From positions 62,001 to 126,000 of the forward strand of contig FOEZ01000011.1 of the NCBI GenBank assembly GCA_900110595.1: DNA of 64,000 nucleotides, written 5' to 3'. Origin of the DNA: Arthrobacter sp. OV608. GTDB taxonomy: Bacteria > Actinomycetota > Actinomycetes > Actinomycetales > Micrococcaceae. Positions 8,760 through 17,666 of the stretch are shown here, piece by piece (positions within the stretch are counted from its first letter, which is position 1; the number at the start of each line of letters is the position of its first letter). The notes below the pieces were generated by a model. That model saw nothing but the letters and a program-made list of their open reading frames with translations, had not been told where the DNA came from and did no database searches. Made by a program: the position numbers and the translations under genes.

Positions 8760-11327
8760 ATGACAGGCGACTTTACCAGCGTTCCGCTGCGACCCGAGGA
8801 CCGATGGACCGCGGCACGCATGCAGCAAGGCCGTGTGCTCCTGGACACTGACTGGAACCTCACGATCGACGGCGCGGCGCGGGAGACCCGCGGCCTGGCC
8901 CGGGACACGATCGGCTTCGCCGGGGTCCCGCAGGGCAGCAGCGCCTTCCGGGTCGACGTCGTCGCCGGGGTGCTGACCGTCCGGCCGGGGCTGATGTGGA
9001 TCGGCGGCCTCGCGGCGCGCAACTCCGCCGACCTCGCCTACGGCACCCAGCCCGAGGTCCCGCCCCTGCCAGCCACCGGGCTCGCGCTCGTCTACCTCGA
9101 TGCCTTCGACGAAGGCGTGCAGGCCGCCGAGGACCCCGAGCTGCTCGACCCCGCCCTGGACGGAGTGGACACCACTACCCGTACCCGAGTGGGATGGCGT
9201 GTACGGATCGTCCCTGCCGCCTCGGCAGAGTGCGGGTCGGGCACACTCCCTGCTTCCATCAGCACCGGGACGCTGGATGTAACACGGACGTCGGGACCGG
9301 TGAGTACAGATCCGTGTGCACCTCCGGACGACCCGCGTAGCAAGCTGCCCGACGGCCTACTGCGTATTGAGGTGATCGACGGCGGGTCTGAGCTCACTGC
9401 ACGCTTCGCTTGGTCCTACGCCGGCGGCGGGGATGCCGTCGCTGCCTCTGTCGCAGGCACGGCAGTGACTTTGGTCCCCTCGGCGTCCGTCGCCTTCCGG
9501 CCCGGTGAACTCGCGGAGGTATCGACGCTGGCCCGCCGCGCCGACCGCCGCAACCACGGCGCCCTGCACACTGTTGCCGCGGTCACGCCCCAGGCCGGTG
9601 GGGACCTGGTGACTCTGGCGACCCCGAGCCCCGTGACGGGCGATCCTCCGGGGACGTGCCTGCGTCGCTGGGACGGGCAGACCGTCGGGGCTGCCAGTGG
9701 CATAACGGTGACCCTCGGCGCCGCCGATGTCGGCATCGCGTTCACGGCGCGACCCGGGACCTATATGGCTGGGGATTGGTGGGGGGTGCGGGTGCGCGGC
9801 TCTGCCTCCGACGCCGTCGAGACGCGGACCGCTGCACCGCCAGATGGCGTCGTGCATGCAAGCGCACCGCTCGCCGTGGTCGATCTGACGACCATGACGG
9901 TTCTCACCGACTGCCGCCGCACGTTTCCTCACCTCGTCGACATCCGGGGCGGGACCTGCACGGTCGTTGCATTCCCGGGCGACGACCTGCAGGCAGCGCT
10001 CGACGCCCTTCCCGTTGACGGCGGAAAGCTTTGCCTGGCTGCCGGGACGTATCCCGTCCGCACCCCGCTGACGATCAGCGGCAAGCGGCGGATCGTAATC
10101 GCCGGCGTGGGCCCTGCCACAATACTCGTGGCCGATCGGCATGAGGCCGTGCTAGTCGCAAAGGAGTGCGACGACATCGAGGTCACCCACCTGCGGGCTG
10201 AATCGGCCGTACCCAGCAAGCCCTCGCCCCCGGGCGAGAGACACCTGCTCGGTGCCCTCACCTTCCTTGGCGGAAGCCGGGTCCGTGTGCGGGACTGCCA
10301 GGTTCGGTGCCCCGACAGCGGCGGGCGGGCACAATCCGGCATCTACGTTACCGCCGAGGGCCGCACCGAGCCGGGATGGGTGGAGATCAGGGGCAACCGT
10401 CTGGAGATCGGCGCCCGTCAGGTCGGGGTGCTCATCACGTCGGCACGGGTCTCGACCGTCGTCGACAACGACATCATGCTGGGACCGCGCGGCGCGCGGG
10501 AAAGGGAACCGGTCGACCGGAGTGTAGCCAGGGAGCTCGGACGGTTCCTCGCACAGCACCTTCATGCCGAGGGAGGTGAGGAGGGGGAGGAGATTGTCAT
10601 GCTCGACGGGACGAAACTGCGTGTTAGCGGCCCAACAAACATTCGCCGTTTCATAGCCGCCTGGGGCCGGGCGATGTCGACCGGTGGGCTAGAACGCGAA
10701 CGCTCCCTCCGGGAGGCGCTGGAACACTTTGCCGTCGCGAGCCTCGTTGAACCGCACGAGGTCACGGCCGGCGCTTCGAGCACCCGCTTTCTCCGGGCAT
10801 CTGTCAGGGACATCCGGGCTATTGGCCAAGGCATCGTTGTGGGAGGCTCCCGCGCGGGGCTCGTGAGGATCGAAGGCAACACGGTTCTGGACACCCTCCA
10901 AGCCATACACGTGGGACTCCACGAGGAGGGCCCGGAGCATGCGACGGCAGAGCGTGTCATCATCAGCGGCAACGTTGTGGGCTGTCGCGTTCCCTACTTT
11001 TGGATGCGGCAGCGTCACGCTATCTACGTCGGGAACGTGAACAGCCTTACTATTGTTGATAACCGCGCGAACCTAGCCAGAACCGGGGGCTCCACTGAAG
11101 GGACCTCAGTGGATGCCGTCCGTGTATGGGGTCTGATCGGCCCCTTCCTCCAAGTGCGTGGACTCGACCTGACCGGCGACTTCCGGTTTGGGGTCCTGGT
11201 CCGTGACACCACGCGCTCGGGGAACCGGCCGCGGATGGTCAGGCACATCAGCGATGTGCTCAACCTCGACGGAGCGCAAGCCGTGAGCGTGCCTGCAACG
11301 GTGACCACGGAGCGTTGCGTTCCCTGA
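8760..11327 (+). CDS. DUF6519-type protein with right-handed beta-helix; candidate fibre or surface protein of the eCIS
   Basis: 855 aa, starting one base after the previous stop. The N-terminus reads RWTAARMQQGRVLLDTDWN, the hallmark of DUF6519 proteins that occur at the ends of eCIS operons. Residues about 400-800 form a pectin-lyase-like beta-helix: CTVVAFPGDDLQAALDALP and KLCLAAGTYPV, then repeated N-x-I/V rungs such as VEIRGNRLEIGARQVGVLI and VRIEGNTVLDTLQAIHVG. A charged insertion (residues about 600-650, acidic with many Glu) interrupts the helix. It is the last gene of the plus-strand operon before a strong hairpin. It may bind target cells or decorate the particle; no catalytic motif was recognised. 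Confidence 0.65.
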   Translation: MTGDFTSVPLRPEDRWTAARMQQGRVLLDTDWNLTIDGAARETRGLARDTIGFAGVPQGSSAFRVDVVAGVLTVRPGLMWIGGLAARNSADLAYGTQPEVPPLPATGLALVYLDAFDEGVQAAEDPELLDPALDGVDTTTRTRVGWRVRIVPAASAECGSGTLPASISTGTLDVTRTSGPVSTDPCAPPDDPRSKLPDGLLRIEVIDGGSELTARFAWSYAGGGDAVAASVAGTAVTLVPSASVAFRPGELAEVSTLARRADRRNHGALHTVAAVTPQAGGDLVTLATPSPVTGDPPGTCLRRWDGQTVGAASGITVTLGAADVGIAFTARPGTYMAGDWWGVRVRGSASDAVETRTAAPPDGVVHASAPLAVVDLTTMTVLTDCRRTFPHLVDIRGGTCTVVAFPGDDLQAALDALPVDGGKLCLAAGTYPVRTPLTISGKRRIVIAGVGPATILVADRHEAVLVAKECDDIEVTHLRAESAVPSKPSPPGERHLLGALTFLGGSRVRVRDCQVRCPDSGGRAQSGIYVTAEGRTEPGWVEIRGNRLEIGARQVGVLITSARVSTVVDNDIMLGPRGAREREPVDRSVARELGRFLAQHLHAEGGEEGEEIVMLDGTKLRVSGPTNIRRFIAAWGRAMSTGGLERERSLREALEHFAVASLVEPHEVTAGASSTRFLRASVRDIRAIGQGIVVGGSRAGLVRIEGNTVLDTLQAIHVGLHEEGPEHATAERVIISGNVVGCRVPYFWMRQRHAIYVGNVNSLTIVDNRANLARTGGSTEGTSVDAVRVWGLIGPFLQVRGLDLTGDFRFGVLVRDTTRSGNRPRMVRHISDVLNLDGAQAVSVPATVTTERCVP

Positions 11328-11446
11328 GCACTAGGTCTACTCTCGAGATATCCGGGCATGCTGTTCCACGTGCGGTAGCGGCAGTCACGACCCTTTGGTG
11401 TCAAAGACTGTGGGGTTCGAATCCTTGCATGGCTGGCCCGGACCAT

Positions 11447-11479
11447 GAGGGGGCGTCGGCTTCGGCCGGGCGCCCCCTC
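11447..11479. terminator. Strong bidirectional hairpin between convergent eCIS and toxin genes
   Basis: A stem of about 13 base pairs (GAGGGGGCG... paired with ...CGCCCCCTC) closed by a TTCG tetraloop at 11461-11464, with one bulged G. It sits between the stop of the beta-helix gene (11327) and the stop of the convergent toxin gene (11497). There is no clear T-tract on either side, so it is a terminator-like barrier rather than a textbook intrinsic terminator. Confidence 0.6.
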
Positions 11480-11496
11480 GCGCTTGCCTGCGCAGG

Positions 11497-14400
11497 CTAG
11501 GGCCCGCCGAATAATACCAGGTCGGCTGAGAGCCCGAGCACCTGGAACAGCTGGTGGTCGAGGACCGTCATCAGGGCACCCTTCTCGCCCGGGGTCATGA
11601 GGTTGCCTGGGATATTGTCGATCGCCGCGCGCAGCAGGTTGCGCGCATCACCGACGGTCGTGCGCTGGTTGGAGGCCACCCTCTGGTTCCACAGGGCCAC
11701 CCACCCCTGGTCGAACGCCCGATGGACGTTCGGCCGGAGCAGGATGGCCAAGGCGCGGCCGGAGCTGTAGCGGCCGGGCAGCACCCGATTGATCGCCGCA
11801 CCGATTGTCTGTGCCAAGATGTGCGCTGACTCGAACTGCGCGCCGGTGACCCCGGCCTCCGCCCGCACCAGCGGGGATGAGGAGTGCGTGCCGACCATCA
11901 CGTCCACGGGCAGGGTGCTGCCCTCCCGAGCGGCCACGGCCGCACGGCGCAGGGGAACGGGCGACTGGGTCGATGTAATGACGTCGGCGAAACTGGTCTC
12001 GGACTGAGCCGCCTGCGTGGCCTGCTGGATCGCTGCCGGCTGCACGGCGGCCTGCGTGATGGACACCTGCTGGACGGCCGGCGGAGGTTGCACCGGGGCC
12101 GGTTGGGCCGCCGCCTGCACCTGCTGGGTGGGGGCCGGCTGTGCCGACACCTGCACCTGCTGGGTGGGGGCCGGCTGTGCCGGGGCCTGTTGGGTGGGTG
12201 CCTGCCCAATCGCGTACCCACCCGCCCGCGGGTCGCTCAGGGTGTAGGAGCCGCCCGACTCCGCCATCCGGAATGCGGGCGCGGAGTTGGACAGACCGAG
12301 CCCCAGCGCGAGTGCGTACGCCCGTCCCGTGCCCGTCCACGAGCCCAGGGTCTGTCGGGTCGACATGCCGGCCTGGAACGCGCGCTCCTGGCCGGCGGTC
12401 CGCCCCTGGCCGGCGCGCATCTGCCCCACAGCCCCGATGGTGAGCGCCGTCCCGCCGGTCTGGATGGCCTGGTTCCAGTCCCCGGTCTGCAGGTACGTGA
12501 CCCCTCCCGCTGCGACGCTGGGCAGCCCGACCCCGACCCCGTACTGAGCGAGCGGTGAGCTGAGGGTCCGCGCGTACGCTCCCGCCGTGCCGCCGAACGC
12601 ACCGAGGCCGAAGCCGGTCAGGCCGCCGCGGAGCGCCGACTCCCAGCGGCCCATGCCTTCGGGCGCATTGAGGAACCCGCTCGCAGCCCCGCCGAGCCCA
12701 CCGCCCGTCCCCTGGGCGAGCGCGACGCGGCCCATGCCTTCGGGCGCATTGAGGAACCCGCTCGCCGCCCCGCCGAGCCCACCGCCCGTCCCCTGGGCGA
12801 GCGCGCCGCGCCACATGTTCTGCGCCATTGACAGCCCCTCGGCGCCGACCCCGAGGTTGCGTGCCAGGCCCAGCGTCGCGCCGCCGCCCAGGCCGATCGC
12901 CGCCCCCTGCCCGCCGACCCGCAAGCCTTCGCCCCAACCAGCGCTCAGGGCGCGCCTTCCGCCGCCTCCGGACACCAGCTCGCCCCCCGCACCCCCGGCG
13001 AAGCCCAGCCCGAACCCTCCGGCACCGACGACGCCGCTGGTTCCTAGGGCCGTGAGCCCCGTGGCGGTGAGCCCGGTGGCGCCGAAGCCGGCGACCCCCG
13101 CCGCGACCACTGGAGCGGCGAGGATCGCGCCGATCGACAGCGAGATCGTGAAGGCGAGGTTGCGCGTGATCGTCAGGCCCTGTACCACGGTCCCGGCCGC
13201 GGTGATCGCTCGGTCGATGCCGGCCAGCACGATCTGCTGCGCCTGGTCCGCTTTCTCGACTGCGGTGAATACGGCGTCGCCCATCTCCGACAGCGACCCG
13301 GCCTCGGCGGCGCGGGCGAATCGGCTCAATGCGATGTTCGAGTCCGAGAGCGGGTCGAGCATGCGGCTCTGGACCTCGACCGGCTCCTCCCCACTGACTA
13401 GGCTGACGACGAAGCCGACGTACGGCTGCTCCTCGTAATTCAGCCGCATGTGCTCGCCCATCCGATAGCGGCTGCTCTCGTTCATGTCCCCCGCACGCCT
13501 CGCGGCATCGCGCAGGGCGGCGACAGTCCCCGCTCGCACGCGGTCGGCGAGGTCCTGGGGGAACACGAGCATCTCGCCGTCATGTACGACGTAGGCCATG
13601 CCTGGCTGCTCCTGGTAGGGCCGGATCGATTCGATCATGCGCAGGTTCGCCAGCACGCCCGCACGGTCGTTCGACACGCTCGGGGAGAGGGCGCTCGCCA
13701 GCCGCGCCTGACGCCTTTCGCCACTGGCCTGCGCGAGGTCCGCCCCCAGCCCGGGGACGAGGTTCGAGAGCTCCTGACGCAGGATAGAGCGGTCGGCCCG
13801 GCTCAGGCCGGGCCGCTGGAGCCAGGCGGTGATCCGGTCGACCTCGGCGCGGATCTCCGCCGGCTCGGTCAGCTGCGTGCTCGTATGCTCACGCAGGATC
13901 CGGGGCATCTCGGTCTGTGCTGGCAGCTCGGCCGGTGCCTGCGGCCGGTCGCGGCGACCCGCCCGACGGCGCTGCGGTCGGTCCTGGGCAGTCATAGCAC
14001 CCTGTCGACGATGGACCTCCGCCTCGAGCGCCGCCTTTGCCTCCTGCATGCGGTCGACGTCCGGCGAGCTGCTGATCTGCCGCCCCAGCCACTCGTCGAC
14101 CTCGTTCAGCTCATCGAGCAGTGCGGTGTACCCGTAACTGCGCACGTCCGGGGTGACTTGGAGCCAGTCCGTAGCCGCGTAGGCGACGTAATCGCCACCA
14201 GTTCCGAGCAGGTGTACGGGGTTTCTACGCGAGTCGACGGCCCGGGCTTGGATCTCGGCTTGTTCGGCGGTCGCGGACCCGTCAGTCATTTGCTGGGCTG
14301 CGTGGACCAATTCATGGGTGAGAAGCCGTTCCGGGACAGCCTGCTCCGGGCCTACGGCGATTGCAAGCTCACCGCCCACAGTGAAGGCCGATGCACCCGC

Positions 14401-14670
14401 GGCAAGGGCGGCGACGCGCACGGCGGGACCGGTGTGCAGCCGGACCCTGGACAAGTCCACACCGGTCGCGCGCTCGGCACCCGCGCGGCGTGCGGCGTCA
14501 ATTGGCCGTCCAGGTCCTGCCATGGCGCGCTGCTGCGTCATGCGGTCAAGTTCGTGACCCGCGATGCGGTCACTGGGACGCGGGGCATGCACAAGCGGCC
14601 GGGCGGGTAGGTTGTACGCAGCCCGCGATGGTGCATGCTCCGGTGCTACTACAGCATGCGCCTGGGACAT
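11497..14670 (-). CDS. eCIS-associated DUF4157 protein, probable toxin payload with HNH-like C-terminus
   Basis: 1057 aa; start chosen at MSQAHAVV (14670), preceded by GGAG six bases upstream. Residues about 50-130 are a DUF4157 (eCIS core) domain: GVDLSRVRLHTG, ASAFTVGGELAI and a metallopeptidase-like THELVHAAQQ (H119, E120, H123). Then come a helical region, a long glycine/alanine-rich hydrophobic stretch (about residues 550-800) that includes a 27-residue tandem duplication, a Pro/Gln-rich linker with repeated PAPTQQ units, and a separate C-terminal domain. That domain has ESAHI and RPNVHRAFDQGW, resembling the His and Asn-x-His of HNH nucleases. The gene is convergent with the structural operon. 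DUF4157 proteins are known eCIS cargo; nuclease activity is inference. Confidence 0.78.
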   Translation of the reverse strand: MSQAHAVVAPEHAPSRAAYNLPARPLVHAPRPSDRIAGHELDRMTQQRAMAGPGRPIDAARRAGAERATGVDLSRVRLHTGPAVRVAALAAGASAFTVGGELAIAVGPEQAVPERLLTHELVHAAQQMTDGSATAEQAEIQARAVDSRRNPVHLLGTGGDYVAYAATDWLQVTPDVRSYGYTALLDELNEVDEWLGRQISSSPDVDRMQEAKAALEAEVHRRQGAMTAQDRPQRRRAGRRDRPQAPAELPAQTEMPRILREHTSTQLTEPAEIRAEVDRITAWLQRPGLSRADRSILRQELSNLVPGLGADLAQASGERRQARLASALSPSVSNDRAGVLANLRMIESIRPYQEQPGMAYVVHDGEMLVFPQDLADRVRAGTVAALRDAARRAGDMNESSRYRMGEHMRLNYEEQPYVGFVVSLVSGEEPVEVQSRMLDPLSDSNIALSRFARAAEAGSLSEMGDAVFTAVEKADQAQQIVLAGIDRAITAAGTVVQGLTITRNLAFTISLSIGAILAAPVVAAGVAGFGATGLTATGLTALGTSGVVGAGGFGLGFAGGAGGELVSGGGGRRALSAGWGEGLRVGGQGAAIGLGGGATLGLARNLGVGAEGLSMAQNMWRGALAQGTGGGLGGAASGFLNAPEGMGRVALAQGTGGGLGGAASGFLNAPEGMGRWESALRGGLTGFGLGAFGGTAGAYARTLSSPLAQYGVGVGLPSVAAGGVTYLQTGDWNQAIQTGGTALTIGAVGQMRAGQGRTAGQERAFQAGMSTRQTLGSWTGTGRAYALALGLGLSNSAPAFRMAESGGSYTLSDPRAGGYAIGQAPTQQAPAQPAPTQQVQVSAQPAPTQQVQAAAQPAPVQPPPAVQQVSITQAAVQPAAIQQATQAAQSETSFADVITSTQSPVPLRRAAVAAREGSTLPVDVMVGTHSSSPLVRAEAGVTGAQFESAHILAQTIGAAINRVLPGRYSSGRALAILLRPNVHRAFDQGWVALWNQRVASNQRTTVGDARNLLRAAIDNIPGNLMTPGEKGALMTVLDHQLFQVLGLSADLVLFGGP
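12647..12808 (-). repeat. 81-bp perfect-phase tandem duplication inside the DUF4157 gene
   Basis: Two head-to-tail 81-bp units (12647-12727 and 12728-12808) differ at only a few bases. They encode two copies of a 27-residue glycine-rich unit that includes LAQGTGGGLGG and NAPEGMGR. The length is a multiple of three, so the frame is kept. Near identity implies a recent duplication (or an assembly artefact) in the hydrophobic core of the protein. Confidence 0.85.
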
Positions 14671-14860
14671 GGGGAACTCCGTCCTATCCCTTCCAAGCCT
14701 TTGGCTGAGCAGCGTCCGAGCGCAATACCCCGGCCAAGGGACAGCCAGCACCAGCCCGGGAGCGTCGGCGACCAGCCACCAGCAGCACCCACCAGGAGGA
14801 CGGCCGTAGGCAGGGGCAGGCCGCACCGGCTCGGCGACGCCAGGGGAGCCGCCAGCAGGC

Positions 14861-15661
14861 CTAGTCCCGGGCCCAAGTGAACTTGATGTCGTAACCCCGC
14901 CACGCTGAAAGATCTTTCAATTGGTACATTTGCGTCAGCACGCCAAACAACTTAGCTTTTCCCAAAATAATGCTGGCAGAACTAAGGCCTAAAAACTCAT
15001 CCGGAAAATCAAGCGACTGTTCGCGTCTTGTTCCCTTAGTAGAAACGACTAGGTCTCTGTCTCTGGTAATAACAAGCTGGAGCGACTTCATCCATCCACT
15101 GGGTTGGTTTCCGATGAGGGTCAATCTGCAGCGGCCAGGCCGTGACGCGGGAACCACTTGCAATTCAATCCGATCTTTGTCTCCGATAAATGGATGGTAC
15201 TTTGCAGGAATCCGAGCCACTCCCACTTCCGGAAAATCGGACGGCCAAACACGTCTAGGGTTCTTGCTCACTGCGTCAGCAAGGGCAGATATACCTACCG
15301 AAGCCAGAACCGCCGCTCCAAGCACCAAGCCGGCTTCTCCTCCGCATTCGAGGACAACCTCATTGTGTTCACCGCGGGCGATGCCGCATTGTTGTTCGAA
15401 ATTTATAGCCTTTCCGCCGATAACTATGAAGTTTGGAGGCAGTGCAGATGCGACGCGAACTGATGCAGTGCTTCCCTCGCTCATCCCTGCGGCCGTAGCC
15501 TGCGGAACTGAAGGTTGCATCACCCCAGACCCCTCGGCCGTGCCCTCCGGAAACGAAGGCTGTGTCGATAGTGCACGTTTCCCTCGATTAGCCACGTCAT
15601 TCAGCAATTTGACCGTCATCGCCGGAATTTTTAGGACTACATTGCCCGCGGTCGACGCCAT
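14861..15661 (-). CDS. Unrecognised protein with one membrane segment, upstream of the toxin gene
   Basis: 266 aa. Start at the ATG (15661) seven bases after AAGGAG; a GTG two codons earlier is too close to that site. One probable membrane helix lies about residues 115-140 (LVLGAAVLASVGISALADAV), followed by a soluble, strand-rich C-terminal half (IELQVVPASRPGRCRLTLIG and SAWRGYDIKFTWARD). I recognise no family. Base composition is clearly more AT-rich than the eCIS operon, beginning abruptly near 14880. It follows a second membrane protein by 43 bp on the same strand and precedes the toxin gene by 190 bp. An immunity or delivery role is only a positional guess. Confidence 0.6.
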   Translation of the reverse strand: MASTAGNVVLKIPAMTVKLLNDVANRGKRALSTQPSFPEGTAEGSGVMQPSVPQATAAGMSEGSTASVRVASALPPNFIVIGGKAINFEQQCGIARGEHNEVVLECGGEAGLVLGAAVLASVGISALADAVSKNPRRVWPSDFPEVGVARIPAKYHPFIGDKDRIELQVVPASRPGRCRLTLIGNQPSGWMKSLQLVITRDRDLVVSTKGTRREQSLDFPDEFLGLSSASIILGKAKLFGVLTQMYQLKDLSAWRGYDIKFTWARD

Positions 15662-15704
15662 GCCCACACTCCTTAATTTTGTAGAAAACGGAATAGGGAA
15701 ATTA

Positions 15705-16139
15705 TTACTGAATAGTTGTCGGCGCTTGCTGAGTTGACATAGACAGCACTCCCATGACAGTGACGAATAGCAAGAAGATGTTCAGCACACCAATAAGGAA
15801 GTAGCCAGAATTAGTTTTGAATTGCTTTGGGGACTTGCTGGACCCCTGATTCTTTGGCCAACCCAGCCACATTATGATCCCTCCCACGACACTGCAGACG
15901 GCCAGCACCCAATACGCTGAGTAGGCGTCACCCGAGAACAATTTCAAGCCGCTAACGATCGCGGCACATATACTCGCGGCAGATGGAAACGTGAGAGATT
16001 CGGCCACGACGAATATGCCAGTGCTGCTTGTGCCGGTTGCACCAGCAGATGTACTGGGCGTCTGACCGTCTGTAGGCAGCACGGCCCCTGCTGCAGGAGG
16101 AGTAGGAGTCGCTATCAGTGCTGCGACAGTCTGCGCCAT
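15705..16139 (-). CDS. Small membrane protein with three predicted helices
   Basis: 144 aa from the ATG at 16139, with AAAGGGG a few bases upstream; an earlier in-frame ATG lacks a ribosome site. After a Thr/Pro/Ala-rich N-terminus there are three hydrophobic segments: LTFPSAASICAAIVSGLKLF, AYWVLAVCSVVGGIIMWLGW and GYFLIGVLNIFLLFVTVMGV. No family recognised. It forms a likely two-gene unit with the 266-aa protein downstream and shares its AT-rich composition. Confidence 0.6.
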   Translation of the reverse strand: MAQTVAALIATPTPPAAGAVLPTDGQTPSTSAGATGTSSTGIFVVAESLTFPSAASICAAIVSGLKLFSGDAYSAYWVLAVCSVVGGIIMWLGWPKNQGSSKSPKQFKTNSGYFLIGVLNIFLLFVTVMGVLSMSTQQAPTTIQ

Positions 16140-16457
16140 CTCTGTCCCCTTTACTTTGCCAGCCGAAAAAGCCGCCACACCAGCAGATCCCCTGCAAAAC
16201 CGCCGCTGTGATGCAATTAGAAATGAGACGCCGTTACTGCTGCGTTACGACCCGTGCGCGGGGATCCTGGGACAGTTCTTGCCCCACTCGCGCCAGCCAA
16301 GGACGCGAGGCAACCACGGGAAGGATCCGCGAGGCCCGACGCTCGGCGTCACGGCCCAGGGGGATGCCAGCCAGTAGCGTCTTGTCCCCCTGAGTCGCAA
16401 AGTAGTTTCCCGAATAAAGCAAGCATTGTTTCTATTGTTTGCTTAGATTGGTTTTCG
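16140..16457. other. Intergenic stretch, no gene seen
   Basis: About 320 bp between the membrane protein start and the end of the next minus-strand operon. It is AT-rich at the right (runs of TTGTTT and TTTTAGC). Short frames here have no ribosome sites or biased codon use. It probably holds the promoter of the 144-aa gene. Confidence 0.5.
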
Positions 16458-16829
16458 CTATTGTTTTAGCGCTGATGAGTTGGGCGGCCTTCCTACACTT
16501 CCTGCCCGCCCAGCTTCGCGGTTTTTGGCGTATTTCCTTACTTCGCTGGCGTTCCACAGCTTCTCGGTGACTACAGCCTCGGGAAACGCCGGGTCGCGGG
16601 ACATGGTGACCCACGTGGATCTTAGAGAGCCCAGGCCAAGTATCTGCCTGATGCCTTCGGAGTTGACCATGCCTCGGATGCTCGATGGCCCTAGGCCGGC
16701 GGCATTGATTTTCGCTGCCAGTGCACGTATATCGGCTACACGTTCGGAGTCGGTGCAGTTCTCCAGGTCGCTGATTCCGTAATGGCCGGCGATGAGGGCT
16801 GCCAGTTCGTTGTCCTTCTCGCTGGTCAC
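16458..16829 (-). CDS. Small coupled protein of a replication-like module
   Basis: 123 aa beginning VTSEKDNELAALIAGHYG. The GTG start (16829) overlaps the TGA of the 257-aa gene as GTGA, which decides the start. The protein is helical, with a segment GLGPSSIRGMVNSEGIRQIL and then LRSTWVTMSRDPAFPEAVVT that could be a helix-turn-helix or winged DNA-binding fold; the C-terminus is basic. No known family recognised. Coupling to the HTH protein suggests a joint role, perhaps in initiation or control of the element (inference). Confidence 0.6.
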   Translation of the reverse strand: MTSEKDNELAALIAGHYGISDLENCTDSERVADIRALAAKINAAGLGPSSIRGMVNSEGIRQILGLGSLRSTWVTMSRDPAFPEAVVTEKLWNASEVRKYAKNREAGRAGSVGRPPNSSALKQ

Positions 16830-17599
16830 CTGCGCCGCCTCCTGCGGGTGCCTGCTGCATCTCGTTGCTTCCGCTCGGATTTTGACCTTGTTGCGGTGAA
16901 AACAGTCATCGTTACCGAAACGATTGGGGATGCTGCCACGTCGAGGTTGGTGTAGCGCTCCTTGCTCTGTGCGGCGATCCACGCTGTCATGTCTCCCCCG
17001 AAGTCCTTTTTCACGTCGTTCAGGATGTCGGATGCGTGATAGCCCGATTTTGAGCCCATGTCCATCACTCGGCCGATGCCGTCTACTTGGTAGACGGCCT
17101 GCAGCTTTATGCGCTTGTCCTTGCGGGCCTGGGATCGTGAAATGGTTACCAGGCGCTGTCTGAGGTCTTCCACGCCGGCTTTTCGGCCCTTGGTGCGGGC
17201 TGTCTTGGGCATTTCGACGTGATACTGGCGGCCGCCTTCTGCCAGGTCCGTGACGGTGCTTGTGTGCTTCCCCCTCTTGGGAAGGGCGGTAAAGGTTCCA
17301 CCGGTTTCCTCGGGCACAACGGTCTTTTGTGCTGCGCCAGCTTTTGCCCTGACCGGAACGATTTTTCCTTCTTTGGACCGGCGGCGCGGCGGAACGTGTG
17401 TGACTTCCCCATGGTTGAAAAGGTCTGTCAAAGCCTGTCGGTACGATTCGCCGCGGCTTTGTCCCGCAGCGACCTTGCGCACCATTTTCTCTGAACGTCC
17501 TAGGCGTTCACCCATCTCTTTCCAGGTGTAGCCGTAAGCCTCCTTGAGGTGGAGGACGAGTTCCTGGGGACTGAGTTCGTTGGGGTCCTGTGCGGGCAT
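16826..17599 (-). CDS. Helix-turn-helix protein with basic C-terminus
   Basis: 257 aa; GGAGG eight bases before the ATG at 17599 supports the start. Residues about 8-50 form an HTH: LVLHLKEAYGYTWKEMGERL then GRSEKMVRKVAAG, close to Xre/sigma-4-like folds. A Lys/Arg-rich middle (residues 70-150) and a second folded block (RIKLQAVYQVDGIGRVMDM, SGYHASDILNDVKKDFGGDM) follow, then a strongly basic tail of six Arg. Lies 67 bp downstream of the polymerase-like gene on the same strand. DNA binding is well supported; the exact role (origin binding, terminal-protein-like priming or repression) is not shown by the sequence. Confidence 0.6.
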   Translation of the reverse strand: MPAQDPNELSPQELVLHLKEAYGYTWKEMGERLGRSEKMVRKVAAGQSRGESYRQALTDLFNHGEVTHVPPRRRSKEGKIVPVRAKAGAAQKTVVPEETGGTFTALPKRGKHTSTVTDLAEGGRQYHVEMPKTARTKGRKAGVEDLRQRLVTISRSQARKDKRIKLQAVYQVDGIGRVMDMGSKSGYHASDILNDVKKDFGGDMTAWIAAQSKERYTNLDVAASPIVSVTMTVFTATRSKSERKQRDAAGTRRRRRR

Positions 17600-17666
17600 G
17601 GTTTAGTCCTCCGGTGCGATGAACTCGGTATCAAAGAACGCGGAGTCAGTTCCGTTTTTCACTGCC

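Noticed and set aside
11380..11430. tRNA-like T-arm (GGGGTTCGAATCC) between the eCIS operon and the toxin gene
   Set aside because: The T-stem relies on wobble pairs, there is no CCA-proximal acceptor match, and no D-arm or anticodon arm can be drawn. Probably chance, or a fragment too decayed to call.
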